A DNA stretch of 64,000 bases from an uncultured Anaeromassilibacillus sp. (GTDB lineage: Bacteria > Bacillota > Clostridia > Oscillospirales > Acutalibacteraceae): positions 1-64,000 of the forward strand of contig CAKNKY010000005.1 of the NCBI GenBank assembly GCA_930987725.1, read 5' to 3'. Below, piece by piece: positions 26,144 through 36,196 of the stretch. Every line of letters begins with the position of its first letter. Position 1 is the stretch's first letter. The translations under genes were made by a program, and so were the position numbers. The notes below the pieces were generated by a model. It was not told where the DNA came from, did not search any database, and was given only the letters and a program-made list of their open reading frames with translations.

Positions 26144-26199
26144 TATAGACGATTCCGTCTATATTAAAAGTATAACGCTTATAGACGGTTTCGTCTGTA
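26144..26199 (-). promoter_or_regulatory. Tandem TetR operators
   Basis: Two copies of one palindrome: TATAGACG-ATTC-CGTCTATA at 26144-26163 (perfect 8-base arms) and TATAGACG-GTTT-CGTCTGTA at 26180-26199 (one mismatch). Their centres are 36 bases apart. A TATACT-like -10 on the minus strand lies between them, so bound repressor would cover the promoter of the tetR-ABC operon. Confidence 0.8.
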
Positions 26200-26237
26200 A
26201 CAGAGACGTAAAAAAAAGATGAATTTTTATTGACAGC

Positions 26238-26269
26238 AAAAAAGCAGCCGGCACTTTCGCACCGGCTGC
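26238..26269 (-). terminator. Intrinsic terminator after ogt
   Basis: On the minus strand GCAGCCGG and CCGGCTGC form an 8-base stem extended to a GAAA loop, followed by TTTTTTGC. Confidence 0.85.
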
Positions 26270-26322
26270 CGCAGGAATCGAAGTAGGACCGCGGTCTGAC
26301 TAACTGAAAAAACGGCGTCCAA

Positions 26323-26883
26323 TCACACCTTTGGCGATGTAAGCGCGGAATCTGCGCAGAGGGCGGGCAATTCCGCAGAGGGCGGCAGCGCGCCGGACTG
26401 CTCCAGCGCGAGGAGGCTTGCCTTTCGGGAAACGCCCCCTGCATAGCCTGTGAGACTGCCGTCCGCGCCGATGACGCGGTGGCAGGGAATGAGAAGGGAA
26501 ACGGGGTTGCGGCCCACCGCGTGACCGACTGCCCGTGCGGAGACGCGCCCTCCCCTGTTTTCCGCCGCCATTTGCCGCGCGATCTGCCCATAGGTGGAGG
26601 TGGAACCATAGGGAATGGTGAGCAGGACTCGCCACACGCGCTGCTGAAACTCGGTGCCCTGCACATGGAGCGGCACCGAAAACGAGGGCTCCTGCCCCGA
26701 AAAATAAACATCGAGCCACCGCCTCGCTGTTTCCAGCACAGGCGTTTCCCGTGTTTGCCTGTTCGCCTCCAAGCCACATCCAAAATAGCGCTGGCCCTCA
26801 AACCACAGACCGATCATGCCAAGCTCGTCTGCCGCAAGAAGAATTTCTCCCAGCGGAGACGCATAGCGGCCGCAATACTGCAT
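26323..26883 (-). CDS. ogt: Methylated-DNA--protein-cysteine S-methyltransferase
   Basis: A 186-residue DNA repair protein that moves the alkyl group from O6-alkylguanine to its own cysteine. The active-site motif is intact (LIPCHRVIGADGSLTGYAGG), preceded by the helix-turn-helix IPYGSTSTYGQIARQM. The N-terminal domain is the short Ogt/MGMT type. The C-terminus runs some 20 residues past the conserved glycines. It is a single-gene unit on the minus strand with its own terminator, divergent from an AraC-family gene. Confidence 0.93.
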   Translation of the reverse strand: MQYCGRYASPLGEILLAADELGMIGLWFEGQRYFGCGLEANRQTRETPVLETARRWLDVYFSGQEPSFSVPLHVQGTEFQQRVWRVLLTIPYGSTSTYGQIARQMAAENRGGRVSARAVGHAVGRNPVSLLIPCHRVIGADGSLTGYAGGVSRKASLLALEQSGALPPSAELPALCADSALTSPKV

Positions 26884-26995
26884 GGAATTCCTCCCATCCT
26901 TTCCATGAGGGGCCGCGAGACAAACTGCCTGCCGGGCCCCGCTCTATCGTATCACAGCGTGAGCAAAAACGCCAGTCCTCTTTTTCCGCATGCCA

Positions 26996-27025
26996 TTGAC
27001 AGAGACGCCTTCTCCACGGTATACT
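26996..27025 (+). promoter_or_regulatory. Promoter of the second AraC-family gene
   Basis: Perfect TTGACA at 26996-27001, an 18-base spacer and TATACT at 27020-27025. Confidence 0.75.
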
Positions 27026-27065
27026 CTGATCAAAGAATCACAAGATGGGAAAGGAGGAAAAGTCT

Positions 27066-27917
27066 GTGCGCCAGACAGGCTACAGCCGGCAAACGGGGCC
27101 GCGGGAGCTCGATGTGCAGTGCAACGGATACGGCCCTTCCTTTCACATGGAACACACCCATTTTCATGACTATTTTGAGATGTATCTGCAGATCGAAGGG
27201 GACCGACATCTGCTCTCCAACGGCAAATTTGTTCATGTGGAACCGGGAGATGTCGTGTGGATCAAGAGCTTCGACCCGCACCAGTCCTTTGCGGGCCGGG
27301 ACTCCGCCGGCATCCGGGCCGTGCTGTATTTTTCCGAAGACTATCTGCGGGATGTGTTTCGGGAACGGGCGGACGGGCTTCTCGCCCTGTTCACCGGCCC
27401 GTTTCAAATTCTGCGGCTGGATGTTGCACAGCAGCGGAAAGCGCTGGAGCTGCTTTATGAAATGGAACAGGCGGAAAAAGCGGCGCAGGATCTCTATGGA
27501 CGGTTTGTGTTCGGGCAACTTCTTCTGCTGCTGGAAGCCTGGTCCAAAACAAGCCTGTCCCCCGTGCGGGAGGACGCCAGCATTGATCCGAAATACGATC
27601 GCATTTCCGGCGTCCTCACCTATCTCAAAAGCCACCGCTGCGAAAAGCTGCGGCTGGAGGATGTGGCAAAAGCGTTTTTCATTTCACCCTGTTACCTGAG
27701 CCGGACATTCCGGCAGTGTGTGGGCATTCCCTTCGTGAGCTACGTCAATCATTTGAAGATCGAGCGCGCCAAGGAACTGCTTTGCAGGGAAAAGAGTGTG
27801 ACAGAAGTGAGCATGGAACTCGGCTACGACACGCTCACTCATTTTGAGCGGGTTTTCAAGCAGATGAACGGGATTTCCCCCTCCGCGTGGAAAAAGCAGC
27901 GGTCCTCCTCCCAGTGA
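27066..27917 (+). CDS. AraC-family transcriptional regulator
   Basis: A regulator of 283 residues with a GTG start at 27066: AAGGAGG ends eight bases before it, while the ATG of the ORF track lies upstream of that SD. The N-terminal cupin domain shows HMEHTHFHDYFEMYLQIEG and VEPGDVVWI; the C-terminal double helix-turn-helix shows LEDVAKAFFISPCYLSRTF and VTEVSMELGYDTLTHFERVFK. It lies directly upstream of the uxuA operon on the same strand, separated by a terminator, so it is the likely activator of hexuronate-type catabolism in response to a sugar acid; the inducer is inferred from context only. Confidence 0.9.
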   Translation: MRQTGYSRQTGPRELDVQCNGYGPSFHMEHTHFHDYFEMYLQIEGDRHLLSNGKFVHVEPGDVVWIKSFDPHQSFAGRDSAGIRAVLYFSEDYLRDVFRERADGLLALFTGPFQILRLDVAQQRKALELLYEMEQAEKAAQDLYGRFVFGQLLLLLEAWSKTSLSPVREDASIDPKYDRISGVLTYLKSHRCEKLRLEDVAKAFFISPCYLSRTFRQCVGIPFVSYVNHLKIERAKELLCREKSVTEVSMELGYDTLTHFERVFKQMNGISPSAWKKQRSSSQ

Positions 27918-27931
27918 GGCGGACCGCTTTT
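27899..27931 (+). terminator. Intrinsic terminator overlapping the end of the AraC gene
   Basis: GCGGTCC pairs with GGACCGC and CCTC with GAGG, followed by TTTTC. The gene's TGA stop lies within the hairpin. Confidence 0.78.
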
Positions 27932-28073
27932 CTTGACCCGTGGAGTGCAAGAAATGTTGAGTATTTTCGTTTTACAGCGAAAAAAGAATAGAATTTTGCA
28001 GTTTCTTGTTTTATTCTGTTTTCTGTGAAGAAGTCCCTTCAGGGGCATTCGCTGTGAGAAAGGAGTCTGCCTT

Positions 28074-29144
28074 ATGAAAATGGGCCTGCGATGGTTTGGA
28101 GAGGGATATGACACTGTCTCCCTCGAAAAGATTCGCCAGGTGCCGGGCGTGAGCGGTGTGATCACCACGCTCTATGGCGCCATGCCCGGCGAAGACTGGG
28201 AAAAAGAAGAAATTCTTGCTCTGAAACAGAAGGTGGAGGACGCCGGTCTGGAAATTCTGGGCATTGAAAGCGTCAACGTCCACGACGACATCAAGATCGG
28301 CCTTCCCTCCCGGGATCGGTACATCGAAGCCTACATCCGCACAATCCGCACGCTGGCCGAATGCGGCATTCATCTGATCTGCTACAATTTCATGCCTGTG
28401 TTCGACTGGACCAGGACCGACCTGGCCAAGCCGCGCCGCGACGGTTCCACCGTGCTGGCCTATGATCAGCGGGTGATCGACGCGATGGACCCCGACTGGC
28501 TGTTCGCCTCCATGGAGGAGAATGCCGGGGGCCATGTGCTGCCGGGCTGGGAACCGGAGCGGCTGGCGCACCTGAAAGAGCTGTTTGCCCGATACAGCGA
28601 TGTGGACGAGAAAAAGCTGTGGGAAAATCTGATCTATTTCCTGAAGGCCATCATGCCCACATGCGAAAAATATGAGGTGAAGATGGCCATTCACCCCGAC
28701 GATCCCGGCTGGAGCGTTTTCGGTCTGCCCCGGATCATGACGAGCGGAGAAAATCTGCGGCGCATGACGGAGGCAGTGGACTCCCCCTGCAACGGCGTGA
28801 CGCTGTGCACCGGCTCCCTGGGGACAAACCCGGACGCGGATCTGCCGGGGATCGTCCGCATGCTGAAAGGGAAAATTTTCTTTGCCCATGTGCGCAACAT
28901 GGAGCACACGGCCCCCGGCTGCTTTGAGGAGAGCGCCCACCTCTCCAGCGACGGCTCCTTCGATCTGTTCGCCATCATGAAGGCGCTGTATGAAACCGGG
29001 TTTGACGGCGTCATGCGGCCCGACCACGGCCGCATGATCTGGGGCGAACAGGCCATGCCTGGCTACGGCCTTTATGACCGCGCCCTGGGGAGCCAGTATC
29101 TGCTCGGTCTCTGGGAGGCCATTTCAAAAACCTTTTCACGGTAA
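28074..29144 (+). CDS. uxuA: Mannonate dehydratase
   Basis: A 356-residue enzyme that dehydrates D-mannonate to 2-keto-3-deoxy-gluconate in glucuronate breakdown. Family features are the start MKMGLRWFGEGYDTVSLEKI, the motif ICYNFMPVFDWTRTDL and the metal-site stretch MAIHPDDPGW plus HVRNMEHT. Length is normal for Firmicute UxuA. It is the first gene of an operon with two Gfo/Idh/MocA oxidoreductases, the second gene starting 15 bases later. No fructuronate reductase (uxuB) is visible; one of the oxidoreductases might take that role, which is inference. Confidence 0.95.
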   Translation: MKMGLRWFGEGYDTVSLEKIRQVPGVSGVITTLYGAMPGEDWEKEEILALKQKVEDAGLEILGIESVNVHDDIKIGLPSRDRYIEAYIRTIRTLAECGIHLICYNFMPVFDWTRTDLAKPRRDGSTVLAYDQRVIDAMDPDWLFASMEENAGGHVLPGWEPERLAHLKELFARYSDVDEKKLWENLIYFLKAIMPTCEKYEVKMAIHPDDPGWSVFGLPRIMTSGENLRRMTEAVDSPCNGVTLCTGSLGTNPDADLPGIVRMLKGKIFFAHVRNMEHTAPGCFEESAHLSSDGSFDLFAIMKALYETGFDGVMRPDHGRMIWGEQAMPGYGLYDRALGSQYLLGLWEAISKTFSR

Positions 29145-29159
29145 AGGAGGATTTGTCTC

Positions 29160-30326
29160 ATGCTGAACATTGCTATTGTGGGGACGGGCAACATTGCCCC
29201 GGCCCATGTCGAGGGGCTGCTCACTTTCCCCGATCGCTGCCGGATCGTGGCCCTGTGCGATATTTATCCGGAAAAAGCCAAAGCCATGAAGGAAAAATAT
29301 AATCTTTCCTGCGAGGTGTTCGACGATCACGAGAAAATGCTGGCCTCCGGCCTCCCCATTGATGTGGTGCACGTGTGCACCCCGCCGTACACCCACGCGG
29401 AGATCGCCATCCATGCCATGGACGCCGGAAAGAATGTGCTGGTGGAGAAGCCGATGGCCACCTGCCTGAAGGAATGCGACGCCATGCTGGAAGCCGAGCG
29501 CCGAAACGGCGTCACGATGGGATGCATCGCGCAGAACCGGTTCCGGAATTCCATTTCCAAACTGAAAAAGACGCTGGAGAGCGGAAAAGCCGGAAAGCTG
29601 CGCGTGGTCCATGTGAATTCCCTGTGGTGGCGCGGCCACTGCTACTACGATCTGTGGTGGAGAGGGCTGTGGGAAAAGGAAGGCGGCGGCTGCACGCTGA
29701 ACCACGCCGTGCACCACATCGACATGATCAACTGGTTCCAGGGAGAACTTCCTCAAAAGGTAACTTCGGTTCTCTCCAACGTGATGCACGACAACGCCGA
29801 GGTGGAGGACCTTTCCTTCTCTACCCTGCAATACAGGGACGGCTCCGTGGCACAGGTGACGGCGTCAGTTGTCCACCACGGGGAGGAACAGGGCCTGGTG
29901 CTGCAGTGTGAAAAGGCCAAGCTGGCTGCCCCCTGGAGCTGCTACGCCTCCACCAGCAAGGGCAACGGTTTCCCGGAACGCAACGAATCGCTGGAACAGG
30001 AGCTCACAGCCTTTTACGATGCCATTCCCCCTCTGCGCTGCGAGGGGCACACCGGGGAGATCGACAATTACCTGACTGCACTGGAGCACGGCGAACGCCC
30101 CCTCATTACGGGCGAGGACGGCCGCAGGACCATTGAACTCATCACGGCCATCTATAAATCGGGCGCCCTCAGCGAAACGGTGAGCCTCCCCATCGCGCCG
30201 GAGGATGATTTCTACACCTTTGAGGGCCTGCTCTCGCATGTCCCGCACTTCTATGAGAAAACAGCAAGCGTGGAGAATTTTGCCCCGGACACGATTACCG
30301 TGGGCAATTATGAGGAAAAGAAATAA
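29160..30326 (+). CDS. Gfo/Idh/MocA-family oxidoreductase
   Basis: A 388-residue NAD(P)-dependent dehydrogenase. The Rossmann start is MLNIAIVGTGNIAPAHVEG with the GxGxxA dinucleotide motif, an acidic residue follows in ALCDIYP, and the family EKP motif appears in VLVEKPMATC. A catalytic-region His lies in LNHAVHHIDMINWFQG. It sits between uxuA and a second family member in one operon and probably oxidises or reduces a sugar, sugar acid or inositol-type compound. SD AAAGGAGG precedes the ATG. Confidence 0.9.
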   Translation: MLNIAIVGTGNIAPAHVEGLLTFPDRCRIVALCDIYPEKAKAMKEKYNLSCEVFDDHEKMLASGLPIDVVHVCTPPYTHAEIAIHAMDAGKNVLVEKPMATCLKECDAMLEAERRNGVTMGCIAQNRFRNSISKLKKTLESGKAGKLRVVHVNSLWWRGHCYYDLWWRGLWEKEGGGCTLNHAVHHIDMINWFQGELPQKVTSVLSNVMHDNAEVEDLSFSTLQYRDGSVAQVTASVVHHGEEQGLVLQCEKAKLAAPWSCYASTSKGNGFPERNESLEQELTAFYDAIPPLRCEGHTGEIDNYLTALEHGERPLITGEDGRRTIELITAIYKSGALSETVSLPIAPEDDFYTFEGLLSHVPHFYEKTASVENFAPDTITVGNYEEKK

Positions 30327-30339
30327 GGAGGAATGCACG

Positions 30340-31419
30340 ATGGCACAGAAGGACGGCATGACTTACGCAGCCAAGGGAAAGCCGAATCCGGTGGTGAAGC
30401 CGGGAGAGTTTGTCTTTTCGGTGATCGGGTTGGACCACGGCCACATCTACGGCATGTCCAACGGCCTGCTCGACGCGGGCGCAGCCATGAAATGGGTCTA
30501 TGATCCCGACCCGGCAAAGGTGGAAGCGTTCCGCAAACAATATCCGCAGGCCCAGGCGGCCGCATCGGAGGAGCAGGTGCTCTCGGACGCGGAGACGAAG
30601 CTTGTGGCCGGCGCGTGCGTCACGAGCGAGCGCGCAGCCCTCGGCATCCGCGTGATGAAAGCCGGGAAGGATTATTTCACCGACAAAGCGCCCCTCACCA
30701 CGCTTGAGCAGCTCGCCGACGTGAAGAAGACCATTGCGGAGACAGGCCGCAAATACTTTGTGAATTACAGCGAGCGGCTGCAGGTGGAATGCGCCGTCTA
30801 TGCCGGTCAGCTCATCCAGGCCGGGGCCATCGGCCACGTGGTGCAGGTCATCGGCATGGGCCCGCACCGCCTGAGCGCGTCCTCGCGCCCTGCCTGGTTC
30901 TTTGAAAAGGAAAAGTACGGCGGCATCCTGTGCGACATCGGCAGCCATCAGATCGAGCAGTTCCTGTTCTACACCGGCGCCAAAGACGCCAAAATTCTGA
31001 ACGCCAAGATTGCAAACTACAACCACCCCGAATACCCGGAGCTCGACGACTTCGGCGATGCCACGCTTGTGGCGGACAACGGGGCCACGGGCTATTTCCG
31101 CGTGGATTGGTTCACGCCGGACGGCCTCTCCACATGGGGCGACGGCCGCACCTTCATTCTGGGAACGGAAGGCTACATCGAGCTGCGCAAATATGTGGAC
31201 GTTGCCAGAAGCCAGGAGGAAAACAATCTTTACTGGGTGAACAAGGAAGGCGAACACTATGTGAACTGCACCGGCAAAACAGGCTTCCCGTTCTTCGGCC
31301 AGATGATTCTGGACTGCATCAATCGCACGGAGAACGCCATGACGCAGGAGCACACGCTCAAGGCGGCGGAGCTCTGTGTGCGCGCACAGATGCAGGCCGT
31401 GGATCTTGCCAACCGCTGA
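30340..31419 (+). CDS. Divergent Gfo/Idh/MocA-family oxidoreductase
   Basis: A 359-residue protein from the ATG at 30340, which follows AAGGAGGA; the ORF track start is too long. The fold is recognisable (FVFSVIGLDHGHIYGMSNGL, then KWVYDPDPAK), but the usual GxGxxG loop reads GLDHGH and the usual EKP motif reads TDKAPL. The catalytic-region sequence CDIGSHQIEQFLFYTG keeps a histidine. It is the third gene of the uxuA operon. The changed motifs suggest a different substrate or cofactor grip from the neighbour rather than loss of function. Confidence 0.87.
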   Translation: MAQKDGMTYAAKGKPNPVVKPGEFVFSVIGLDHGHIYGMSNGLLDAGAAMKWVYDPDPAKVEAFRKQYPQAQAAASEEQVLSDAETKLVAGACVTSERAALGIRVMKAGKDYFTDKAPLTTLEQLADVKKTIAETGRKYFVNYSERLQVECAVYAGQLIQAGAIGHVVQVIGMGPHRLSASSRPAWFFEKEKYGGILCDIGSHQIEQFLFYTGAKDAKILNAKIANYNHPEYPELDDFGDATLVADNGATGYFRVDWFTPDGLSTWGDGRTFILGTEGYIELRKYVDVARSQEENNLYWVNKEGEHYVNCTGKTGFPFFGQMILDCINRTENAMTQEHTLKAAELCVRAQMQAVDLANR

Positions 31420-31474
31420 AGCGCGGCGCAAAAAACGGAAGCAGGAAAAGCACTTTCGCAATCCATCCAGCTGA

Positions 31475-31627
31475 AAGGACAACAATGAAGCGGAAAGCAA
31501 CAGGATCATCGAAACCCTGTTGGGGCTTTCCGGCACATCGGATGGGCACATGGAAGAGGCGCTGTCCTCCATTCCGGTCTTCGCCGAACGGAACATGTTC
31601 AGCGAATGGGGCGGCAGAGCAGACTGA
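31475..31627 (+). pseudogene. Fragment of an unrecognised protein, no clear start
   Basis: An open frame encodes about 50 residues ending in a stop, with protein-like composition (for example NRIIETLLGLSGTSDGH and later VFAERNMFSEWGGRAD). It begins right after an in-frame stop and has no good start codon or SD, so it looks like the C-terminal end of a lost gene. It almost abuts the ribbon-helix-helix fragment that follows, as in co-translated accessory genes. I do not recognise the family. Confidence 0.4.
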
Positions 31628-31649
31628 CGACAGGGAGAAATCGGTTCGT

Positions 31650-31801
31650 GTGACCATCCGTGTCGCTCCCGAGGTCGAGGAAAGCCTGCAAAGGCAGGCA
31701 AAGGAATTGGGTATGTCTGCGTCTCTGCGTACATCGCCTTGCTTGCGGTGTATCATACGACGATTCGTGCGGTGCAGCGGATTGACATACGGTTAAGTTA
31801 A
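31650..31801 (+). pseudogene. Frameshifted ribbon-helix-helix (CopG-like) protein fragment
   Basis: The frame reads VRVTIRVAPEVEESLQRQAK then ELGMSAS, typical of a ribbon-helix-helix protein (beta strand followed by helix). At GTCTGCGTCTCTGCGTAC the frame breaks; removing two bases of the repeated CTGCGT unit restores AYIALLAVYHTTIRAVQRID and a stop. This looks like a slippage frameshift. Such proteins are common on plasmids and integrative elements as antitoxins or accessory DNA-binding proteins. Confidence 0.5.
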
Positions 31802-31856
31802 AAGCCCCGCAGTTCATTTTTTTCGTGCCCGGTTGAGTTGGCATAGTTCCTGAAGC

Positions 31857-31902
31857 ATAAAAATACCCGGTACCCACAACAGAGTGAGTACCGGGTATTT
31901 AT
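31857..31902. terminator. Terminator downstream of groEL
   Basis: AAATACCCGGTAC pairs perfectly with GTACCGGGTATTT (13-base arms) around a 14-base loop. On the minus strand it is followed by TTTTTATG, so it can end the groESL transcript; the plus-strand T tail is weaker. Confidence 0.8.
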
Positions 31903-31997
31903 TACCCTATCATGCGCTTTATTCGTGGCGTAAGTTTAGCGTAAATCCGCTTTTCTCCACGCCGGAACCCAGTCATTTCAAGGAGTTACAGTATTTA

Positions 31998-33641
<1,644 letters not shown>

Positions 33642-33674
33642 TTACATTTGTAATGTAAAGAAACACAAAAATGA

Positions 33675-33986
<312 letters not shown>

Positions 33987-34007
33987 TCAGAGTATTTACA
34001 CTATCAG

Positions 34008-34034
34008 TTAGCACTCTTTGTTCCTGAGTGCTAA
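34008..34034 (-). promoter_or_regulatory. CIRCE element (HrcA operator) of groESL
   Basis: TTAGCACTC-N9-GAGTGCTAA, a perfect match to the CIRCE consensus, between the promoter and groES. The HrcA repressor binds it; the hrcA gene itself is not in this window. Confidence 0.97.
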
Positions 34035-34038
34035 GACT

Positions 34039-34067
34039 ATTGTAGCGATTCCCCCTGCAAAAATCAA
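34039..34067 (-). promoter_or_regulatory. Promoter of groESL
   Basis: On the minus strand TTGATT (34062-34067), a 17-base spacer and TACAAT (34039-34044), directly upstream of CIRCE. Confidence 0.8.
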
Positions 34068-34104
34068 GGGGTTTTTGAAGAAATTTTTTGATTTCATAAT
34101 TTAT

Positions 34105-35049
34105 TTACAAATCGCCCTGCGGCTGCAGAAAGGGAAGCGCGCGCGGCAGGACGGTAAAGGAAACACGGTCTGTTTTCACGCACTCCCCGTCGAACGTGGC
34201 GATCAGCTCCTGCCCGGCGGAAATTTCCATCCTTTTGCCGCGGCGGAAGGTGAGATAAGGCCGGAACGCGGGGTGATCCAGGTGTTCCCCGCGCTTGTAG
34301 GCGCCGAGCATGCGCAGCATCCGCGCCCGGCCGGGAGTGCGGATGAGCACAAAGTCCAGCAGCCCGTCGTCCGGCACGGCGCGCGGCGCGCCGCGGAACC
34401 CGCCGCCGTAATACTGGCCGTTGCCTGCCAGCGCAAAGATAAACCGGCCGGAAAGCGTCTCCTCCCCGTCGATCGCGGCGCGCATCTCCACCCCCATGGG
34501 GCTGAAAAAGCATTTGACAAGTGCGAGCTTGTAGGCCATGGGGCCACTGACGAGCGGCAGCCGCTTGAACTGCACCATGTGGTAGGCCACCGCGGCGTCC
34601 AGGCCGATGGCGCACATGCCGGCCGCAGGGCCGAATTCCGTGCCGATGAGATCCAGCTGCCGCGGCACGGCGCGGAACTGACACGCCGGCGAGAGAAACA
34701 GCTCCCGCCCGCCCAGGCTGCGCACAAGGTCATCCCCGGAGCCGCAGGGGATGAGGCCGAGGGGGACGCCATTCTGCCCCGCGGCCCCGGCAGCGGCTTC
34801 ACGGAAGGTGCCGTCTCCCCCGGCGGCGAACACGCGCACCGGTCCTTCTTCCCGGACCAGGCGGCGCATCAGTTCCTCCGCCTGGCCGGGGTGTTCCGTA
34901 GCCACAATCTCAAACGGTTCCCCCTGCGCCTGCCAATAGGATACAAAAGCAGGCAGGACTGCTTCACGCGGGTCCTGCCTGCCGGCTGCGGGGTTGACAA
35001 TACACACGGTTTTCACGTGTCTTCCCTCCTCGCACCGCGCGGCCCTCAC
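34105..35049 (-). CDS. Diacylglycerol/lipid kinase family protein (DagK/YegS-like)
   Basis: A 314-residue kinase of the DAGK catalytic family. The N-terminal nucleotide-binding domain shows CIVNPAAGRQDP and the family motif FAAGGDGTFREAA, followed by LIPCGSGDDLVRSLGG. The C-terminal beta-sandwich domain is intact to the end. It probably phosphorylates diacylglycerol or a related lipid at the inner membrane face and so feeds phospholipid or lipoteichoic acid turnover. It overlaps the RNA methyltransferase gene upstream by four bases and is the last gene of a four-gene operon. Confidence 0.88.
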   Translation of the reverse strand: MRAARCEEGRHVKTVCIVNPAAGRQDPREAVLPAFVSYWQAQGEPFEIVATEHPGQAEELMRRLVREEGPVRVFAAGGDGTFREAAAGAAGQNGVPLGLIPCGSGDDLVRSLGGRELFLSPACQFRAVPRQLDLIGTEFGPAAGMCAIGLDAAVAYHMVQFKRLPLVSGPMAYKLALVKCFFSPMGVEMRAAIDGEETLSGRFIFALAGNGQYYGGGFRGAPRAVPDDGLLDFVLIRTPGRARMLRMLGAYKRGEHLDHPAFRPYLTFRRGKRMEISAGQELIATFDGECVKTDRVSFTVLPRALPFLQPQGDL

Positions 35050-36176
35050 CCGCGCGGTGTTTTAAAATACTGGTAAACCTGGCATTTCATCATGCCGTTG
35101 TAAAGCTTGCGCCGCTTGTCCGCACGGCGGCCAAAGCACGATTCAAACGTTTCGTCCGGGCTGATGACGGTGTAGTTCCAGCCGGGACGCGCCGGGAACA
35201 CGCGCCCCATTTCACGGTAGATCTCCTCCGCGGCGCGCAGGTCGAGCAATCGCTCGCCGTAGGGCGGATTGCAGACAACACAGCCCCGTTCGGTGCGGGG
35301 CGCAAACGATGCGACAGGCTTCACCTCCGCCCTGACGCGCGCGCCGACGCCGGCCTTTTTCGCGTTCTCCAGCGTGAGCTCCACGGCGGCGGGGTCAATG
35401 TCGGCGCCGTAGGCTTCAAAGGAAGCGGCGCGGTCCACCTGATCCAGCGCACGCTCCCGCTCACGCTGCCAGCACTTGGCATCCACCGCACCCCACTTTT
35501 CCGCGGCAAACCGGCGGCGCAGGCCGGGCGCAATGCGCAGCGCATACAGCGCACCCTCCACGAGAATGGTGCCGGAGCCGCAGAACGGATCATAGAGCGC
35601 GCCGTCGCTGCGAAGGCGCGCCATGTGCACCATGGAAGCGGCCAGCGTTTCCCGGATGGGCGCTTCCACGGCGTTGCCGCGGTACCCGCGCTTGTGCAGG
35701 CCGGGTCCGCTTGTGTCGAGCAGGATGGATACCTGATCCTTCATCAGCAGGAACTGCACCTGGTGAACGGGGCCCGTCTCCTCGAGCCAGGAGAGGTGAT
35801 ACCGGCTGCCGAGCCGCTCAACAATCGCCTTTTTCACGATCGACTGGCAGGCCGGCACGCTGGAAAGCCTGGAGCTCAGGCTTCTGCCCTTCACGGGGAA
35901 CGCGTCCGCCCTGCCGATCCATTCCTCCCACGGAAGGGCGCGTACGCCCTGAAAGAGTTCCTCAAACGTGAGGGCACGGAAGCTGCCGAGCTGGATCTGT
36001 ACACGTTCGCCGTAACGGCACCAGAGATTTGCGCGCGCGAGCAGATCGTCCCCGCCGCGGAACAGCACACGGCCGTTTTGTGGCTGGACGTCGCGCGCCT
36101 CCATGGCGCGGAGCTCGTCTCCCACAAAGCCTTCCACGCCAAGCAGGCAGGGGATGGACATCTGGTATTCTTTCAT
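35046..36176 (-). CDS. THUMP-domain 23S rRNA N2-guanosine methyltransferase (RlmL/YpsC-like)
   Basis: A 376-residue class I SAM methyltransferase. The N-terminal half is a ferredoxin-like/THUMP region (to about residue 160); the catalytic half has YDPFCGSGTILVEGAL for SAM binding and the NPPY motif in VCNPPYGERLLD, typical of N2-guanine modification of 23S rRNA. The start at 36176 follows GAAAGGAG by six bases; the ORF track start is eight codons earlier. It lies 20 bases after the MATE gene and overlaps the lipid kinase gene by four bases. Confidence 0.9.
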   Translation of the reverse strand: MKEYQMSIPCLLGVEGFVGDELRAMEARDVQPQNGRVLFRGGDDLLARANLWCRYGERVQIQLGSFRALTFEELFQGVRALPWEEWIGRADAFPVKGRSLSSRLSSVPACQSIVKKAIVERLGSRYHLSWLEETGPVHQVQFLLMKDQVSILLDTSGPGLHKRGYRGNAVEAPIRETLAASMVHMARLRSDGALYDPFCGSGTILVEGALYALRIAPGLRRRFAAEKWGAVDAKCWQRERERALDQVDRAASFEAYGADIDPAAVELTLENAKKAGVGARVRAEVKPVASFAPRTERGCVVCNPPYGERLLDLRAAEEIYREMGRVFPARPGWNYTVISPDETFESCFGRRADKRRKLYNGMMKCQVYQYFKTPRG

Positions 36177-36196
36177 GAGATACTCCTTTCCGTCCC

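Larger units (their letters stand above)
31420..31997. other. Gene-poor accessory stretch between the uxuA operon and groEL
   Basis: This 578-base stretch holds two decayed coding fragments (listed separately), a terminator at 31857-31902, and about 95 bases of non-coding sequence next to the groEL stop. No intact gene is visible. The content looks like residue of a mobile element. Confidence 0.5.

Noticed and set aside
31903-31997. Sequence beside the groEL stop considered as a defined attachment site
   Set aside because: No duplicated core repeat and no integrase gene are visible in the window, so an att site cannot be claimed.
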